Of a stretch of DNA of 64,000 bases, positions 9,683-18,663 are shown piece after piece. Position 1 is the stretch's first letter, and every line of letters begins with the position of its first letter. This DNA comes from Pseudomonas paralcaligenes (GTDB taxonomy: Bacteria; Pseudomonadota; Gammaproteobacteria; Pseudomonadales; Pseudomonadaceae), in NCBI RefSeq assembly GCF_019655855.1, contig NZ_BPFX01000003.1, forward strand, positions 248,001 through 312,000, given 5' to 3'. Below the pieces are notes generated by a model that saw nothing but the letters and a program-made list of their open reading frames with translations, had not been told where the DNA came from and searched no databases. Position numbers and translations under genes: made by a program.

Positions 9683-10597
9683 ATGCTGCGCTTCGACGAC
9701 CTCGCTCTGTTCGTCCGCACCGCCGAACTCGGCAGCCTCTCCGCCGCCGCCCGCGAGCGGGACTGCTCGCCGGCGCTGGCCAGCGCCGCCCTCAAGCGCC
9801 TGGAAGCGGAGCTGCAGGTGCGCCTGCTGTTGCGCTCCACCCGCAGCCTGCGGCTGACCGCCGAGGGCGAGCAGTACCTGACCCACGCCCGCGCCGCCCT
9901 GGCTAGCCTGGAGAGCGGTCGCCAGCAGCTGGCCGGCGCGCGGGCGGAGATCAGCGGGGTGATGCAGATCGCCGCGCCTTCCGACTTCGGCCGCAACGCG
10001 CTGCTGCCCTGGCTCGACCGCTTCCAGGCCGAGCGTCCGCACCTGAGCCTGCGGCTGCTGCTCAGCGACCGCAATGCCGACCTGTTCCGCCAGCCGGTGG
10101 ACATCGCCCTGCGCTACGGCGAGCCGGAGGACTCAAGCTTGGTGGCCCTGCCGGTGGCGGCGGACAACCGCCGGGTGCTGTGCGCCGCGCCGGACTACTT
10201 CGCTCGCCACGGCCGGCCGCGCCACCCGGACGAGCTGCGCCGGCACAACTGCCTGCTGTACATGATCGGCGGCCGGGTCCACGACCGCTGGAGCCTGGGC
10301 GACGGCAGGCGCGGCCTGGCCGTGACCGTATCCGGCGACCGGGTCAGCGACGACGCCGACGTGGTGCGGCGCTGGGCCGTGGCAGGCAGGGGACTGGTGT
10401 ACAAGTCCTGGCTGGACGTGGCGGACGATGTGCAGACCGGGCGGCTGGAGGTGGCGCTGGGCGACTGGCCCGGCGAGCCGACGCCGCTCAACCTGATCTG
10501 CGCCCACCGCGACCAGCTCAGCGGGCCGGTGCGCCTGTTGCGCGAGTTCCTCCAGGCGCGCTGCGCCGAGTTGCTGGCGCGGGCGCCGTGGCGCTGA
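9683..10597 (+). CDS. LysR-family transcriptional regulator
   Basis: A 304-residue LysR regulator. N-terminal winged helix-turn-helix at about residues 1-60 (DLALFVRTAELGSLSAAARE...), then a periplasmic-binding-like effector domain. GGAG precedes the ATG. It is transcribed away from the QOR-like dehydrogenase, its likely target, and meets the TetR gene tail to tail with 6 bases between stops. The effector is unknown. Confidence 0.9.
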   Translation: MLRFDDLALFVRTAELGSLSAAARERDCSPALASAALKRLEAELQVRLLLRSTRSLRLTAEGEQYLTHARAALASLESGRQQLAGARAEISGVMQIAAPSDFGRNALLPWLDRFQAERPHLSLRLLLSDRNADLFRQPVDIALRYGEPEDSSLVALPVAADNRRVLCAAPDYFARHGRPRHPDELRRHNCLLYMIGGRVHDRWSLGDGRRGLAVTVSGDRVSDDADVVRRWAVAGRGLVYKSWLDVADDVQTGRLEVALGDWPGEPTPLNLICAHRDQLSGPVRLLREFLQARCAELLARAPWR

Positions 10598-10603
10598 TGC
10601 GGG

Positions 10604-11263
10604 TCAGCCGCGGGCGGGCGGGGTGAGGCCGCAGCCCTTGAGGATGATCCGTTCCAGGGCGGACGCGGCTTCCTCGAAGTCCGCCTTCTTCAGGCTGTTC
10701 TTGCCGGTGAACATGCAGATCTGGCTGGTGAAGTCGGCGTAGTGCTGGGTGCTGGACCAGAGCAGGAAGATCAGGTGCACCGGGTCCACCGGGTCCATCT
10801 TGCCCGCGTCGATCCAGGCCTGGAACACCGCGGCGCGCTGGCGGAACCACTCGCGGTAGTCCTGGTTGTAATGGGCCGTCAGGGTCTGCCCGCCGCCGAT
10901 CACTTCCATCGCGAAGATGCGCGAGGCCAGCGGTTGGGTGCGGGAGAACTCGACCTTGGAGCGGATGTAGCTGCTGAGCGCCTGGGCCGGGTCGTCGTCC
11001 ACCGTCAGGCCGTTGAAGGCGGCGTCCCACTGGTCGAGGATGTTGTTCAGTACGGCGATGTAGAGCCCCTGCTTGCTGCTGAAGTAATAGTGCAAATTGG
11101 CCTTGGGCAGCCCCACCGCCTGGGCGATGCTGTTCATGCTGGTGCCTTTGTAGCCATGGCGGGCGAACTCCACCTCGGCGGCGGCGATGATGGCTTTTTC
11201 GTTCTTCTGGCGGATGCGACCGGCGGGTTTGCCGGCGCCGGGAGCAGGAGAGGCTGCTGGCAT
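10604..11263 (-). CDS. TetR/AcrR-family transcriptional regulator
   Basis: About 219 residues. The N-terminal HTH is clear: AIIAAAEVEFARHGYKG, then IAQAVGLPKANLHYYF and SKQGLYIAVL. The C-terminal part resembles the RutR-type ligand domain. The start at 11263 (MPAASPAPGAGK) is uncertain because no good SD is seen; an in-frame GTG at 11314 would add 17 residues. It adjoins the bau locus, so regulation of pyrimidine, beta-alanine or polyamine catabolism is possible but not shown. Confidence 0.85.
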   Translation of the reverse strand: MPAASPAPGAGKPAGRIRQKNEKAIIAAAEVEFARHGYKGTSMNSIAQAVGLPKANLHYYFSSKQGLYIAVLNNILDQWDAAFNGLTVDDDPAQALSSYIRSKVEFSRTQPLASRIFAMEVIGGGQTLTAHYNQDYREWFRQRAAVFQAWIDAGKMDPVDPVHLIFLLWSSTQHYADFTSQICMFTGKNSLKKADFEEAASALERIILKGCGLTPPARG

Positions 11264-11294
11264 CGAGAGGGGTCCGTACTGATGATCGGTTTTG

Positions 11295-11306
11295 TCTGTG
11301 AACAGA
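11295..11306. promoter_or_regulatory. Short palindrome upstream of TetR gene
   Basis: TCTGT-GA-ACAGA, about 30 bases upstream of the preferred TetR start. It could be an autorepression site. It is short and could be chance. The remainder of 11264-11520 shows no other feature. Confidence 0.25.
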
Positions 11307-11520
11307 TAACCCACGGCGGGTCACGAAACAACCCTCGCGCGTCAAAAACGTGTGCCATTCAGACGAAGAAGGCAGGGTGATCAAAAATGACCCAGGAAAG
11401 CGTCAGAAAATCGTCTTGACAAGTCTGTGCCGCTTCGCTGGAAAAATGGCGCAAGCCCTAGTGGTACGGGGCTTTTGCGTCCGGACGGCCGTATTCGGAC
11501 CGGCTGGTCCGGTGTCGTTC

Positions 11521-12441
11521 TCAGAGGGTCTTCGCCAGCGCCTCGAGGAAGGTCTCCAGCACCAGTTGTGGGCGACGTCCCTTGCGCGTCACCGAGGCCA
11601 GGGTCAGGTCGTAGAAGCGGCTGGCCGGCTTGAGCACCCGCAGGCGGCCCTGCTGCACCCATTGCTGGGCGTAGTGGTCCGGCAGGTAGCCGATATAGCG
11701 GCCTGTGAGGATGAGGAAGGCCATGCCCTCGCGGTCCGAGGCGCTGGCGGTGCAGTTCAGCACCTGGTACTGGACCTGAATCTCCGGCGGCAGGCGGAAG
11801 GTCGGGGCGATGGCGTCCTGGGCGTTGAGGCGGCTGTCGGCCAGCTGGCTGTCGTCCGCGTAGAACAGCGGGTGGCCGACGGCGCAGTAGAGCTGCGAGC
11901 GCTCACCGTACAGTGGCTGGTATTCCAGGCCAGAGAGGGCGTGGCTCTGCGGCACCACGCCGACGTGCAGGCTGCCGTCGAGCACGCCCTGTTCCACCTC
12001 GGAAGGTGGCGTCATGCGAATCTGGATGCGCACCTCCGGCCCCAGCTCCTTGAGCCGGGCCAGGGCGTGGGTGATGCGCATGTGCGGCACGGTGACCAGG
12101 TTGTCGGTGAGGCCGATGTGCAGCTCGCCGCGCAGCTCGCGGTGCAGGCCGTTGACGTTGTTGCGGAAGCTCTCCAGGGCGCCGAACAGCTGCAGCGACG
12201 ACTGGTACACCTCGCGCCCTTCCTCGGTCAGGGCGAAGCCGGCGCGGCCGCGCTGGCACAGACGCAGGCCCAGGCGCTGCTCCAGATCGCTCATCTGCTG
12301 GCTTATGGCCGAGCGGCCGATGCCCAGCACGCTCTCGGCGGCGGAGAAGCCGCCGCATTCCACCACGCTGCGGAACAGGCGCAACAGGCGGATCTCAAAA
12401 TCGCTGACCTGGGCCAGGGGATCGGAACGGCGGCTGCTCAT
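11521..12441 (-). CDS. bauR: LysR-family regulator, probable BauR (beta-alanine utilisation)
   Basis: A 306-residue LysR protein: HTH near residues 15-75 (IRLLRLFRSVVECGGFSAAE, IGRSAISQQMSDLEQRLG), followed by the effector-binding domain. It is divergent from the omega-amino acid aminotransferase at 12615. That is the arrangement of bauR-bauA in P. aeruginosa, where BauR activates beta-alanine catabolic genes. The name rests on family and context. Confidence 0.75.
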   Translation of the reverse strand: MSSRRSDPLAQVSDFEIRLLRLFRSVVECGGFSAAESVLGIGRSAISQQMSDLEQRLGLRLCQRGRAGFALTEEGREVYQSSLQLFGALESFRNNVNGLHRELRGELHIGLTDNLVTVPHMRITHALARLKELGPEVRIQIRMTPPSEVEQGVLDGSLHVGVVPQSHALSGLEYQPLYGERSQLYCAVGHPLFYADDSQLADSRLNAQDAIAPTFRLPPEIQVQYQVLNCTASASDREGMAFLILTGRYIGYLPDHYAQQWVQQGRLRVLKPASRFYDLTLASVTRKGRRPQLVLETFLEALAKTL

Positions 12442-12524
12442 TGTTTAGTGGTCGCTTAACTTAAAGTACGAAGATTTGGATTTTCGTGACTTTATGCCCG
12501 TGGCACCTTGCCTGGCAACAACCC

Positions 12525-12585
12525 GTAGGAGCGAGCTCTGCTCGCGAACCGGCCGAACAGCTTCGCGAGCAGAGCTCGCTCCTAC
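12525..12585. repeat. REP-like palindrome
   Basis: GTAGGAGCGAGCTCTGCTCG paired with CGAGCAGAGCTCGCTCCTAC, separated by a GC-rich loop. It is a Pseudomonas REP-type element lying in the bauR-bauA promoter interval, just before the bauA start. Similar elements with TTGCTCG in the arms occur at 34791-34853, 35100-35161, 36969-36991 and 50233-50296. Confidence 0.75.
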
Positions 12586-12614
12586 AAACAACAAGTCTTT
12601 GTGAGAGCTAGACG

Positions 12615-13961
12615 ATGAACATGCCGCAGACCGCCACCCCGTCCCTGGCCAGCCAGCTCAAGCTGGATGCCCACTGGATGCCGTTTTCCGCCAACCGCCA
12701 GTTCAAGCGCGACCCGCGCATCATCGTCGGGGCCGAAGGCAACATCCTGATCGACGACCAGGGCCGCCGCGTGTTCGACAGCCTCTCCGGCCTGTGGACC
12801 TGCGGCGCCGGCCACTCGCGCCGGGAAATCCAGGAAGCCGTGTCCAGGCAGCTCGGCACCCTTGACTACTCGCCGGGCTTCCAGTACGGCCACCCGCTGT
12901 CGTTCCAGCTGGCCGAGAAGATTGCCGACCTGATGCCGGGCGAACTGAACCACGTGTTCTTCACCGGCTCCGGCTCCGAATGCGCCGACACCGCGGTGAA
13001 GATGGCCAAGGCCTACTGGCGCCTCAAGGGCCAGCCGACCAAGACCCGCTTCATCGGCCGCGCCCGTGGCTACCACGGCGTCAATATCGCCGGCACCGCC
13101 CTCGGCGGCATCGGCGGCAACCGCAAGATGTACGGCCAACTGATGGACGCCGACCACCTGCCGCACACCCTGCAGCCGGGTATGGCGTTCACCCGCGGCA
13201 TGGCCGAGACCGGCGGTGTCGAGCTGGCCAACGAACTGCTCAAGCTGATCGAGCTGCACGATGCCTCCAACATCGCCGCCGTGATCGTCGAGCCGCTGTC
13301 CGGCTCGGCCGGTGCGCTGATCCCGCCGAAGGGCTACCTGGAGCGCCTGCGCGAAATCTGCACCCAGCACAACATCCTGCTGATCTTCGACGAAGTGATC
13401 ACCGGCTTCGGCCGCCTGGGCAAGTGGAGCGGCGCGGAATACTTCGGCGTCACCCCGGACATCATCAACGCCGCCAAGCAGATCACCAACGGCGCCATCC
13501 CGCTGGGCGCGGTGATCGCCTCGAAGGAAATCTACGACACCTTCATGAACCAGCCGGCGGCCGAACACATGATCGAGTTCACCCACGGCTACACCTACTC
13601 CGCCCACCCGGTCGCCTGCGCCGCCGGCCTGGCCACCCTGGAACTGCTGGAGAAGGACAACCTGATCCAGCAGTCCGCCGAGCTGGCGCCGCACTTCGAG
13701 AGCGCGCTGCACGGTCTCAAGGGCACCAAGCACGTGGTCGACATCCGCAACTGCGGCCTGGTCGGCGCCCTGCAGATCGCCCCGCGCGACGGTGACGCGG
13801 TGATCCGCCCGTTCGAGGCAGGCCTGGCCCTGTGGAAAGCCGGCTTCTACGTGCGCTTCGGCGGCGACACCCTGCAGTTCGGGCCGACCTTCAACACCCG
13901 CCCGGAAGAACTGGACCGCCTGTTCAACGCCGTGGGCGACACCCTGAACAAGATCAGCTGA
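12615..13961 (+). CDS. bauA: Omega-amino acid (beta-alanine):pyruvate aminotransferase
   Basis: A 448-residue class-III PLP aminotransferase converting beta-alanine and pyruvate to malonate semialdehyde and L-alanine. Seen: IFDEVITGFGRLGKW with the conserved cofactor Asp, and the Schiff-base lysine at residue 288 in AAKQITNGAIPLGA, matching the position in characterised Pseudomonas omega-aminotransferases. Length and the N-terminus (HWMPFSANRQFK) are typical. It is divergent from bauR and is followed 63 bases later by the semialdehyde dehydrogenase, giving a two-step route to acetyl-CoA. Confidence 0.93.
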   Translation: MNMPQTATPSLASQLKLDAHWMPFSANRQFKRDPRIIVGAEGNILIDDQGRRVFDSLSGLWTCGAGHSRREIQEAVSRQLGTLDYSPGFQYGHPLSFQLAEKIADLMPGELNHVFFTGSGSECADTAVKMAKAYWRLKGQPTKTRFIGRARGYHGVNIAGTALGGIGGNRKMYGQLMDADHLPHTLQPGMAFTRGMAETGGVELANELLKLIELHDASNIAAVIVEPLSGSAGALIPPKGYLERLREICTQHNILLIFDEVITGFGRLGKWSGAEYFGVTPDIINAAKQITNGAIPLGAVIASKEIYDTFMNQPAAEHMIEFTHGYTYSAHPVACAAGLATLELLEKDNLIQQSAELAPHFESALHGLKGTKHVVDIRNCGLVGALQIAPRDGDAVIRPFEAGLALWKAGFYVRFGGDTLQFGPTFNTRPEELDRLFNAVGDTLNKIS

Positions 13962-13967
13962 CCGACG

Positions 13968-13992
13968 CCCCCCTCTCCCTCTGGGAGAGGGG
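13968..13992. repeat. Intercistronic hairpin
   Basis: CCCCCTCTCCC-TCT-GGGAGAGGGGG between bauA and the dehydrogenase gene. It has no T-tail, so it is more likely an mRNA-stabilising or attenuating hairpin than a terminator. Confidence 0.6.
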
Positions 13993-14024
13993 GCCCGACC
14001 GCATTCACATCGAGAGAGCACTTC

Positions 14025-15521
14025 ATGAGCACCATCGCCCACCTGATCAACGGCGACATCGTCCTGAGCGGCCAGCGCACCGTGCCGGTCTACAACCCCT
14101 CCATCGGCGAGGCCGTGCGCCAGGTCGAACTGGCCGACCGCGGCACCATCCAGGCCGCCATCGACGCCGCCAAGGCCGCCTTCCCGGCCTGGCGCAACAC
14201 TCCGCCGGCCAAGCGCGCCCAGGTGATGTTCCGCTTCAAGCAGCTGCTGGAAGCCAACAAGGACAGGATCGCCGCACTGATCAGCGAAGAGCACGGCAAG
14301 ACCCTGGAAGACGCCGTGGGCGAACTGCAGCGTGGCATCGAGAACGTCGAGTACGCCTGCGGCGCGCCGGAACTGCTCAAGGGCGAGTTCAACCGCAACG
14401 CCGGCCCGAACATCGACAGCTGGAGCGACTTCCAGCCGCTGGGCGTGGTTGCCGGCATCACCCCGTTCAACTTCCCGGCCATGGTGCCGCTGTGGATGTA
14501 CCCGCTGGCCATTGCCTGCGGCAACTGCTTCATCCTCAAGCCCTCCGAGCGTGACCCCAGTTCCACTCTGCTGATCGCCCAGCTGCTGCACGAAGCCGGA
14601 CTGCCCAGGGGCGTGCTGAACGTGATCAACGGCGACAAGGAAGCGGTGGACGCCCTGATCGAGGCGCCTGAAGTGAAGGCCATCAGCTTCGTCGGCTCCA
14701 CCCCGATCGCCGAATACATCTATACCGAGGCCAACAAGCGCGGCAAGCGCGTACAGGCCCTGGGTGGCGCCAAGAACCACGCCGTGGTGCTGCCGGACGC
14801 CGACCTCGACAACACCGTCAACGCCCTGATGGGCGCCGCCTACGGTTCCTGCGGCGAGCGCTGCATGGCCATCTCCGTGGTGGTGGCGGTGGGTGACCAG
14901 GTGGCCGACAAACTGGTCGAGAAACTGGTGCCGAAGATCGCCGCCCTGAAGATCGGCGCCGGCACCTCCTGCGGCCTGGATATGGGCCCGCTGGTCACCG
15001 GTGCGGCGCGTGACAAGGTCAAGGGCTACATCGACAGCGGCGTCGAGCAGGGCGCCAGGCTGGTGGTGGACGGCCGCGGCCTGGTGGTGCCGGGCAACGA
15101 GGCCGGCTTCTTCGTCGGCGGCACCCTGTTCGACGCAGTTACCCCGGAGATGACCATCTACAAGGAAGAGATCTTCGGCCCGGTGCTGTGCATCGTCCGC
15201 GTCGGCAGCCTGGAAGAGGCCATGCAGCTGATCAACGACCACGAGTACGGCAACGGCACCTGCATCTTCACCCGCGACGGCGAGGCTGCGCGCCTGTTCT
15301 GCGACGAGATCGAAGTCGGCATGGTCGGCGTCAACGTGCCCCTGCCGGTGCCGGTGGCCTACCACAGCTTCGGCGGCTGGAAGCGCTCCCTGTTCGGCGA
15401 CCTCCACGCCTACGGCCCGGACGGCGTGCGCTTCTACACCAAGCGCAAGACCATCACCCAGCGCTGGCCCCAGCGCGCCAGCCACGAGGCGGCGCAGTTC
15501 GCCTTCCCCAGCAACGGCTGA
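14025..15521 (+). CDS. mmsA: CoA-acylating (methyl)malonate-semialdehyde dehydrogenase
   Basis: A 498-residue aldehyde dehydrogenase of the MmsA type, oxidising malonate semialdehyde (or methylmalonate semialdehyde) to acetyl-CoA (propionyl-CoA) with NAD+ and CoA. Seen: the N-terminal [20 protein letters not shown], the NAD-binding [15 protein letters not shown], and the nucleophile Cys280 in [13 protein letters not shown] precedes the ATG. It follows bauA, so it takes the role of P. aeruginosa bauC. The bauB gene found between the two in P. aeruginosa is not present here. Confidence 0.92.
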   Translation: MSTIAHLINGDIVLSGQRTVPVYNPSIGEAVRQVELADRGTIQAAIDAAKAAFPAWRNTPPAKRAQVMFRFKQLLEANKDRIAALISEEHGKTLEDAVGELQRGIENVEYACGAPELLKGEFNRNAGPNIDSWSDFQPLGVVAGITPFNFPAMVPLWMYPLAIACGNCFILKPSERDPSSTLLIAQLLHEAGLPRGVLNVINGDKEAVDALIEAPEVKAISFVGSTPIAEYIYTEANKRGKRVQALGGAKNHAVVLPDADLDNTVNALMGAAYGSCGERCMAISVVVAVGDQVADKLVEKLVPKIAALKIGAGTSCGLDMGPLVTGAARDKVKGYIDSGVEQGARLVVDGRGLVVPGNEAGFFVGGTLFDAVTPEMTIYKEEIFGPVLCIVRVGSLEEAMQLINDHEYGNGTCIFTRDGEAARLFCDEIEVGMVGVNVPLPVPVAYHSFGGWKRSLFGDLHAYGPDGVRFYTKRKTITQRWPQRASHEAAQFAFPSNG

Positions 15522-15537
15522 TACGCAGCGGAAAGGA

Positions 15538-15563
15538 AAGGCCGGTCGAGAGACCGGCCTTTT
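15538..15563 (+). terminator. Rho-independent terminator of bauA-mmsA
   Basis: GGCCGGTC-GAGA-GACCGGCC followed by TTTT, beginning 17 bases after the mmsA stop. Confidence 0.85.
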
Positions 15564-15570
15564 GGGGCTA

Positions 15571-15761
15571 TATCCCCGTTAGTTGTTGCACGCCCTGTGG
15601 GAGCGGATTTATCCGCGAATTTCGCGGCCAATCGGAATGCCGCCCAGCCGCTCCCACAAGAGCAGCACCAACACGTAACGAGTACATAGCTTTTTGTCTG
15701 GCGCGGCGAGTAGGGCGGGTGAAACCCGCGTCGTCGGCTGCGCGGGTTGCACCCGCCCTAC
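15571..15761. repeat. Intergenic repeat block (two palindromic elements)
   Basis: 15571-15690 contains the inverted copy of the family at 7986-8110 (GGCCAATCGGAATGCCGCCC core and ACACGTAACGAGTACATAGC end). 15710-15761 is a separate long palindrome with arms GTAGGGCGGGTGAAACCCG and CGGGTTGCACCCGCCCTAC. The rest of the 420-bp gap up to 15941 holds only the promoter and SD (GGAGGG) of the next gene; no reading frame is credible. Confidence 0.65.
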
Positions 15762-15941
15762 CCATATCTCCTCAACCTCACGTCACATCCCCGTCCTCGA
15801 CGCATTTCGCTCCGTCCTGACTTGCAACGAAAGTACGTCGCCCCCCGGCTGAATTTCCCGGAGCGCTTTCCCTATACTCAGGCTTTATGGCCCATGGCCA
15901 CTGCCAGAGCCTCGCGCGGCTCGCCGGAGGGATGACGAGCA

Positions 15942-17780
15942 ATGTCCTGGATTCGCTGTCTGCTGTGCCTGTCGCTGTGGCTGGTCTGCGGCTCGTCGTC
16001 GTTCGCCGCGCCCGTTTTGTTGCAGGAGGACAGCAGCGGGCTTGGCCTGAACGAGCGGGTCGAGCTGCTGGAGGATGTCGGCGGGCAGCTGGGCATCGAC
16101 GATCTGCAGCGGCCCGAGGTGCAGGCGCGTTTCCACCCGGCCGATGGGCGGGCCAGCGCAGGGCGCAGCCCCAACCCGTGGTGGCTGCGCATCACCCTGC
16201 AGCGTGGCGCGGAGGCGCCCGCGCGCTGGTGGCTGGAGCTGGGCGGTATGCTGGTGCTCGATGCGCGTCTGTACCTGCCGGACGGCGAGGGCGGATGGAC
16301 GGAGCGCGCCAGCGGCGAGCGGGTGCCGTTCAGCGAGGGGCGCGACTACCCCTACCGGCGCGGCCTGTTCCAGTTGCCGGCGCTGGGCGAGCAGCCATTG
16401 ACGCTGTACGTGCGCAGCTACGACCCCGCGGGCAACCTGTTTCCACTGCGCATCTGGCAGCTCGGCGACCTGCAGCAGGTCAGCAGCGAGGAGAACTTCG
16501 CCTACGGCCTGATCTACGGCGTGGTGCTGGCGCTGCTGCTGTACAACCTGTTCATCCTCTTCAGCCTGCGCGATCGCGCCTACCTCTGGTACGTGCTGAC
16601 CACGGGCTGCTCCCTGCTGATGATGCTGGCGATGTCCGGCCACGCCCAGCAGTACCTCTGGCCGGGCATCGCCACGCCGGTGTGGCTGGACCGGATGACG
16701 ATGCCGTCGCTGTGGAGCGTACTGCTGATGCGCTTCACCATCGCCCTGCTGTCCCGGCCCGGCGGTTCGCCCTGGCCGGCGCGGGTGCTCAACGTGGTGT
16801 GCGTGCTGTACGGCGTCGCCATCCTGATCAACGCCCTGGGCATGCGCCGCGAGGCGTCGCTGATGATCGCCCTGCTGCCGGTGCTGACCATGCCGATCGC
16901 GCTGGGCTGGGCGGCCCTGCGCAGCTGGCAGGGTTTCGTGCCGGCGCGCCTGTACCTGATCGGCTACGGCTTCGTGCTGGTCAGCGCGGTGATCCTGCTG
17001 CTGCGCGCCGGCGGGGTGATCCCGCCGCTGCCGCTGATCGGCTACTTCTTTCCCCTGTCGGTCTCGCTGGAGGCCATTCTGTTCTCCTTCGCCCTGGCCT
17101 ACCGCATCCAGATGCTGCGCCAGGAGAAGGCGGCCGCGCTGCGCCTGGTCGACCGCGAGAAGAGCGCGCGCCTGGCGCAGATACAGCGCAGCGCCGACGA
17201 ACTGCAGAGTGCGGTGGCGCTGCGCACCGCCGAACTGGCCGAGGCTAACCAGCAGCTGCAGCATGCGGCCTTCCACGATTCGCTGACCGAGCTGCCGAAC
17301 CGCCGCTACCTGCTGGAGCGCCTGGACGCGGCGATGGCCGACAGCCTGCGCCGGGGCGAGTCGCTGGCGCTGCTGCTGCTCGACCTCGACCTGTTCAAGC
17401 CGATCAACGACCAGTATGGCCACGATGCCGGCGACTTCGTCCTGCGTACCCTGGCCCAGCGCCTGCAGGCGCAGCTGCGGCGGGGCGACTTCGCCGCGCG
17501 CCTGGGCGGCGACGAGTTCGCCGTGCTGGTGACCGGGCCGGGTGTGAGGACGGAGCTGGCGCAAGTGGTGGCGCGGCTGCTGCAGGCGCTGAACCAGCCG
17601 GTGGAATACGACGGGGTGGCGTTGAACATCGGCGTGAGCATCGGCTCGGCGCGTTTCCCCGACGACGCCGACCAGCTGACCGAGCTGTACAAGGCGGCTG
17701 ACACGGCGCTGTACCAGGCCAAGCAGCGCGGGCGCGGCACCTTCGTGATGGCGCGGGAGGAAGCCTCCGGCCCGGCGTAG
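15942..17780 (+). CDS. 7TMR-DISM diguanylate cyclase (GGDEF)
   Basis: A 612-residue inner-membrane sensor enzyme making cyclic di-GMP. A signal peptide (residues 1-23, ending SSFAA) leads to a periplasmic 7TMR-DISM extracellular domain (about 35-160, WWLRITLQRG... and LYVRSYDPAGNLFPL). This is followed by seven membrane helices (about 185-390), a short coiled linker, and a GGDEF domain. The signature GGDEF is intact at residues 522-526 and the inhibitory I-site RRGD stands five residues before it, so it should be active and product-inhibited. No EAL domain is present. GGAGGG lies 10 bases before the ATG. The extracellular ligand is unknown. Confidence 0.93.
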   Translation: MSWIRCLLCLSLWLVCGSSSFAAPVLLQEDSSGLGLNERVELLEDVGGQLGIDDLQRPEVQARFHPADGRASAGRSPNPWWLRITLQRGAEAPARWWLELGGMLVLDARLYLPDGEGGWTERASGERVPFSEGRDYPYRRGLFQLPALGEQPLTLYVRSYDPAGNLFPLRIWQLGDLQQVSSEENFAYGLIYGVVLALLLYNLFILFSLRDRAYLWYVLTTGCSLLMMLAMSGHAQQYLWPGIATPVWLDRMTMPSLWSVLLMRFTIALLSRPGGSPWPARVLNVVCVLYGVAILINALGMRREASLMIALLPVLTMPIALGWAALRSWQGFVPARLYLIGYGFVLVSAVILLLRAGGVIPPLPLIGYFFPLSVSLEAILFSFALAYRIQMLRQEKAAALRLVDREKSARLAQIQRSADELQSAVALRTAELAEANQQLQHAAFHDSLTELPNRRYLLERLDAAMADSLRRGESLALLLLDLDLFKPINDQYGHDAGDFVLRTLAQRLQAQLRRGDFAARLGGDEFAVLVTGPGVRTELAQVVARLLQALNQPVEYDGVALNIGVSIGSARFPDDADQLTELYKAADTALYQAKQRGRGTFVMAREEASGPA

Positions 17781-17784
17781 CGCC

Positions 17785-18019
17785 GTAGGGTGCGCCGTGC
17801 GCACCGGGGGCCATGTACGGGCTTGCCGGTGCGCATGGCGCACCCTACGAGAGCGGCCATTGCACCGAGCCATCGCCGTAAGTTTCTTCGCTGAGCGTGG
17901 TGAAGCTCCTCTATCTGAACGCTGCAGCTGCCTGCCCCTGGGTCCCCGCCTGCGCGGGGATGACGAGGTAGGGGGGAGTTTCTTCTGGAACCGTCATCCC
18001 CGCGCAGGCGGGGACCCAG
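17785..18019. repeat. Two palindromic intergenic repeats
   Basis: 17785-17848: GTAGGGTGCGCCGTGCGCACC facing GGTGCGCATGGCGCACCCTAC. 17938-18019: CTGGGTCCCCGCCTGCGCGG facing CCGCGCAGGCGGGGACCCAG, a family that recurs at 37191-37269. They occupy most of the gap between the GGDEF gene and the next terminator. Confidence 0.7.
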
Positions 18020-18062
18020 AAGGAAGCAGGGCACTACGACCCGTAACGGGTACACGGTGATG

Positions 18063-18090
18063 AAAAAGCCCCGCATTGGCGGGGCTTTTT
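18063..18090 (-). terminator. Rho-independent terminator, usable in both directions
   Basis: AAAAAGCCCCGC-ATTG-GCGGGGCTTTTT, directly after the stop of the minus-strand gene at 18093. The A-run and T-run on either side allow termination of transcription arriving from either strand. Confidence 0.85.
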
Positions 18091-18092
18091 CG

Positions 18093-18443
18093 TTACCAGC
18101 GGTGGCCGTGGTGATGGCGGCGGGGTTCGCGCCAGTGCCTGTAGCGTGGTGGCGGGGGCGCGGGCACGTAGTACACCGGGCCGGGGCTGTAGTAGACCGG
18201 GCGCGGCTCGTAATAGACGGGACGGGGTTCGTAGTAGACCACCCGGGGCGGTGGTGGCGCCCGGTAGACCGGGGGGGGCGCGTAGCCGCGGTCCGATCTC
18301 TGGCTGGCCAGCACGCCGCCGATGATGGCTCCGACCGCGACGCCCGCGGCCACGTCGCCGCGATCCGCCGCTTGTGCCTGTTGCTCGCCGGCGAAGGCCA
18401 GACTGGCGATCAGGCCGGTGATGATTGGGATACGCGAAAGCAT
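18093..18443 (-). CDS. Small exported Pro/Tyr-rich repeat protein
   Basis: A 116-residue protein with a signal peptide (residues 1-25, ending QAQAA), a glycine-zipper-like segment GVAVGAIIGGVLAS (about 34-47), then a low-complexity tail with repeated YYEPRPV-type units and a His/Arg-rich end. AGGAG precedes the ATG and a terminator closes it. Glycine-zipper plus Pro-rich tail is common in small envelope proteins of Pseudomonas, but no function is known for this one. Confidence 0.8.
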   Translation of the reverse strand: MLSRIPIITGLIASLAFAGEQQAQAADRGDVAAGVAVGAIIGGVLASQRSDRGYAPPPVYRAPPPPRVVYYEPRPVYYEPRPVYYSPGPVYYVPAPPPPRYRHWREPRRHHHGHRW

Positions 18444-18663
18444 GGTCGAGACTCCTGTGGGGAACCGGTTCTCCGGTCAATGTCTTCGACTGTGCCCCGT
18501 GCGGGCCATTGCGCGGGGCAGTGTAAATCCTGTGTAAAACGAGGCGGCGACAATCTCCTCATATGGATTGGCCCGCCGGAGGCATGGCTCACGGTGTGCC
18601 GGTGGGTTTTGCGCTTTACTGCTTGCCGAGAGGCGTGCGAAGGCGCGGGAGCGAGGCCGACGG

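Noticed and set aside
12582..15485. Long antisense frame over bauA and mmsA
   Set aside because: Shadow of two well-supported enzymes; no SD and no family motif.
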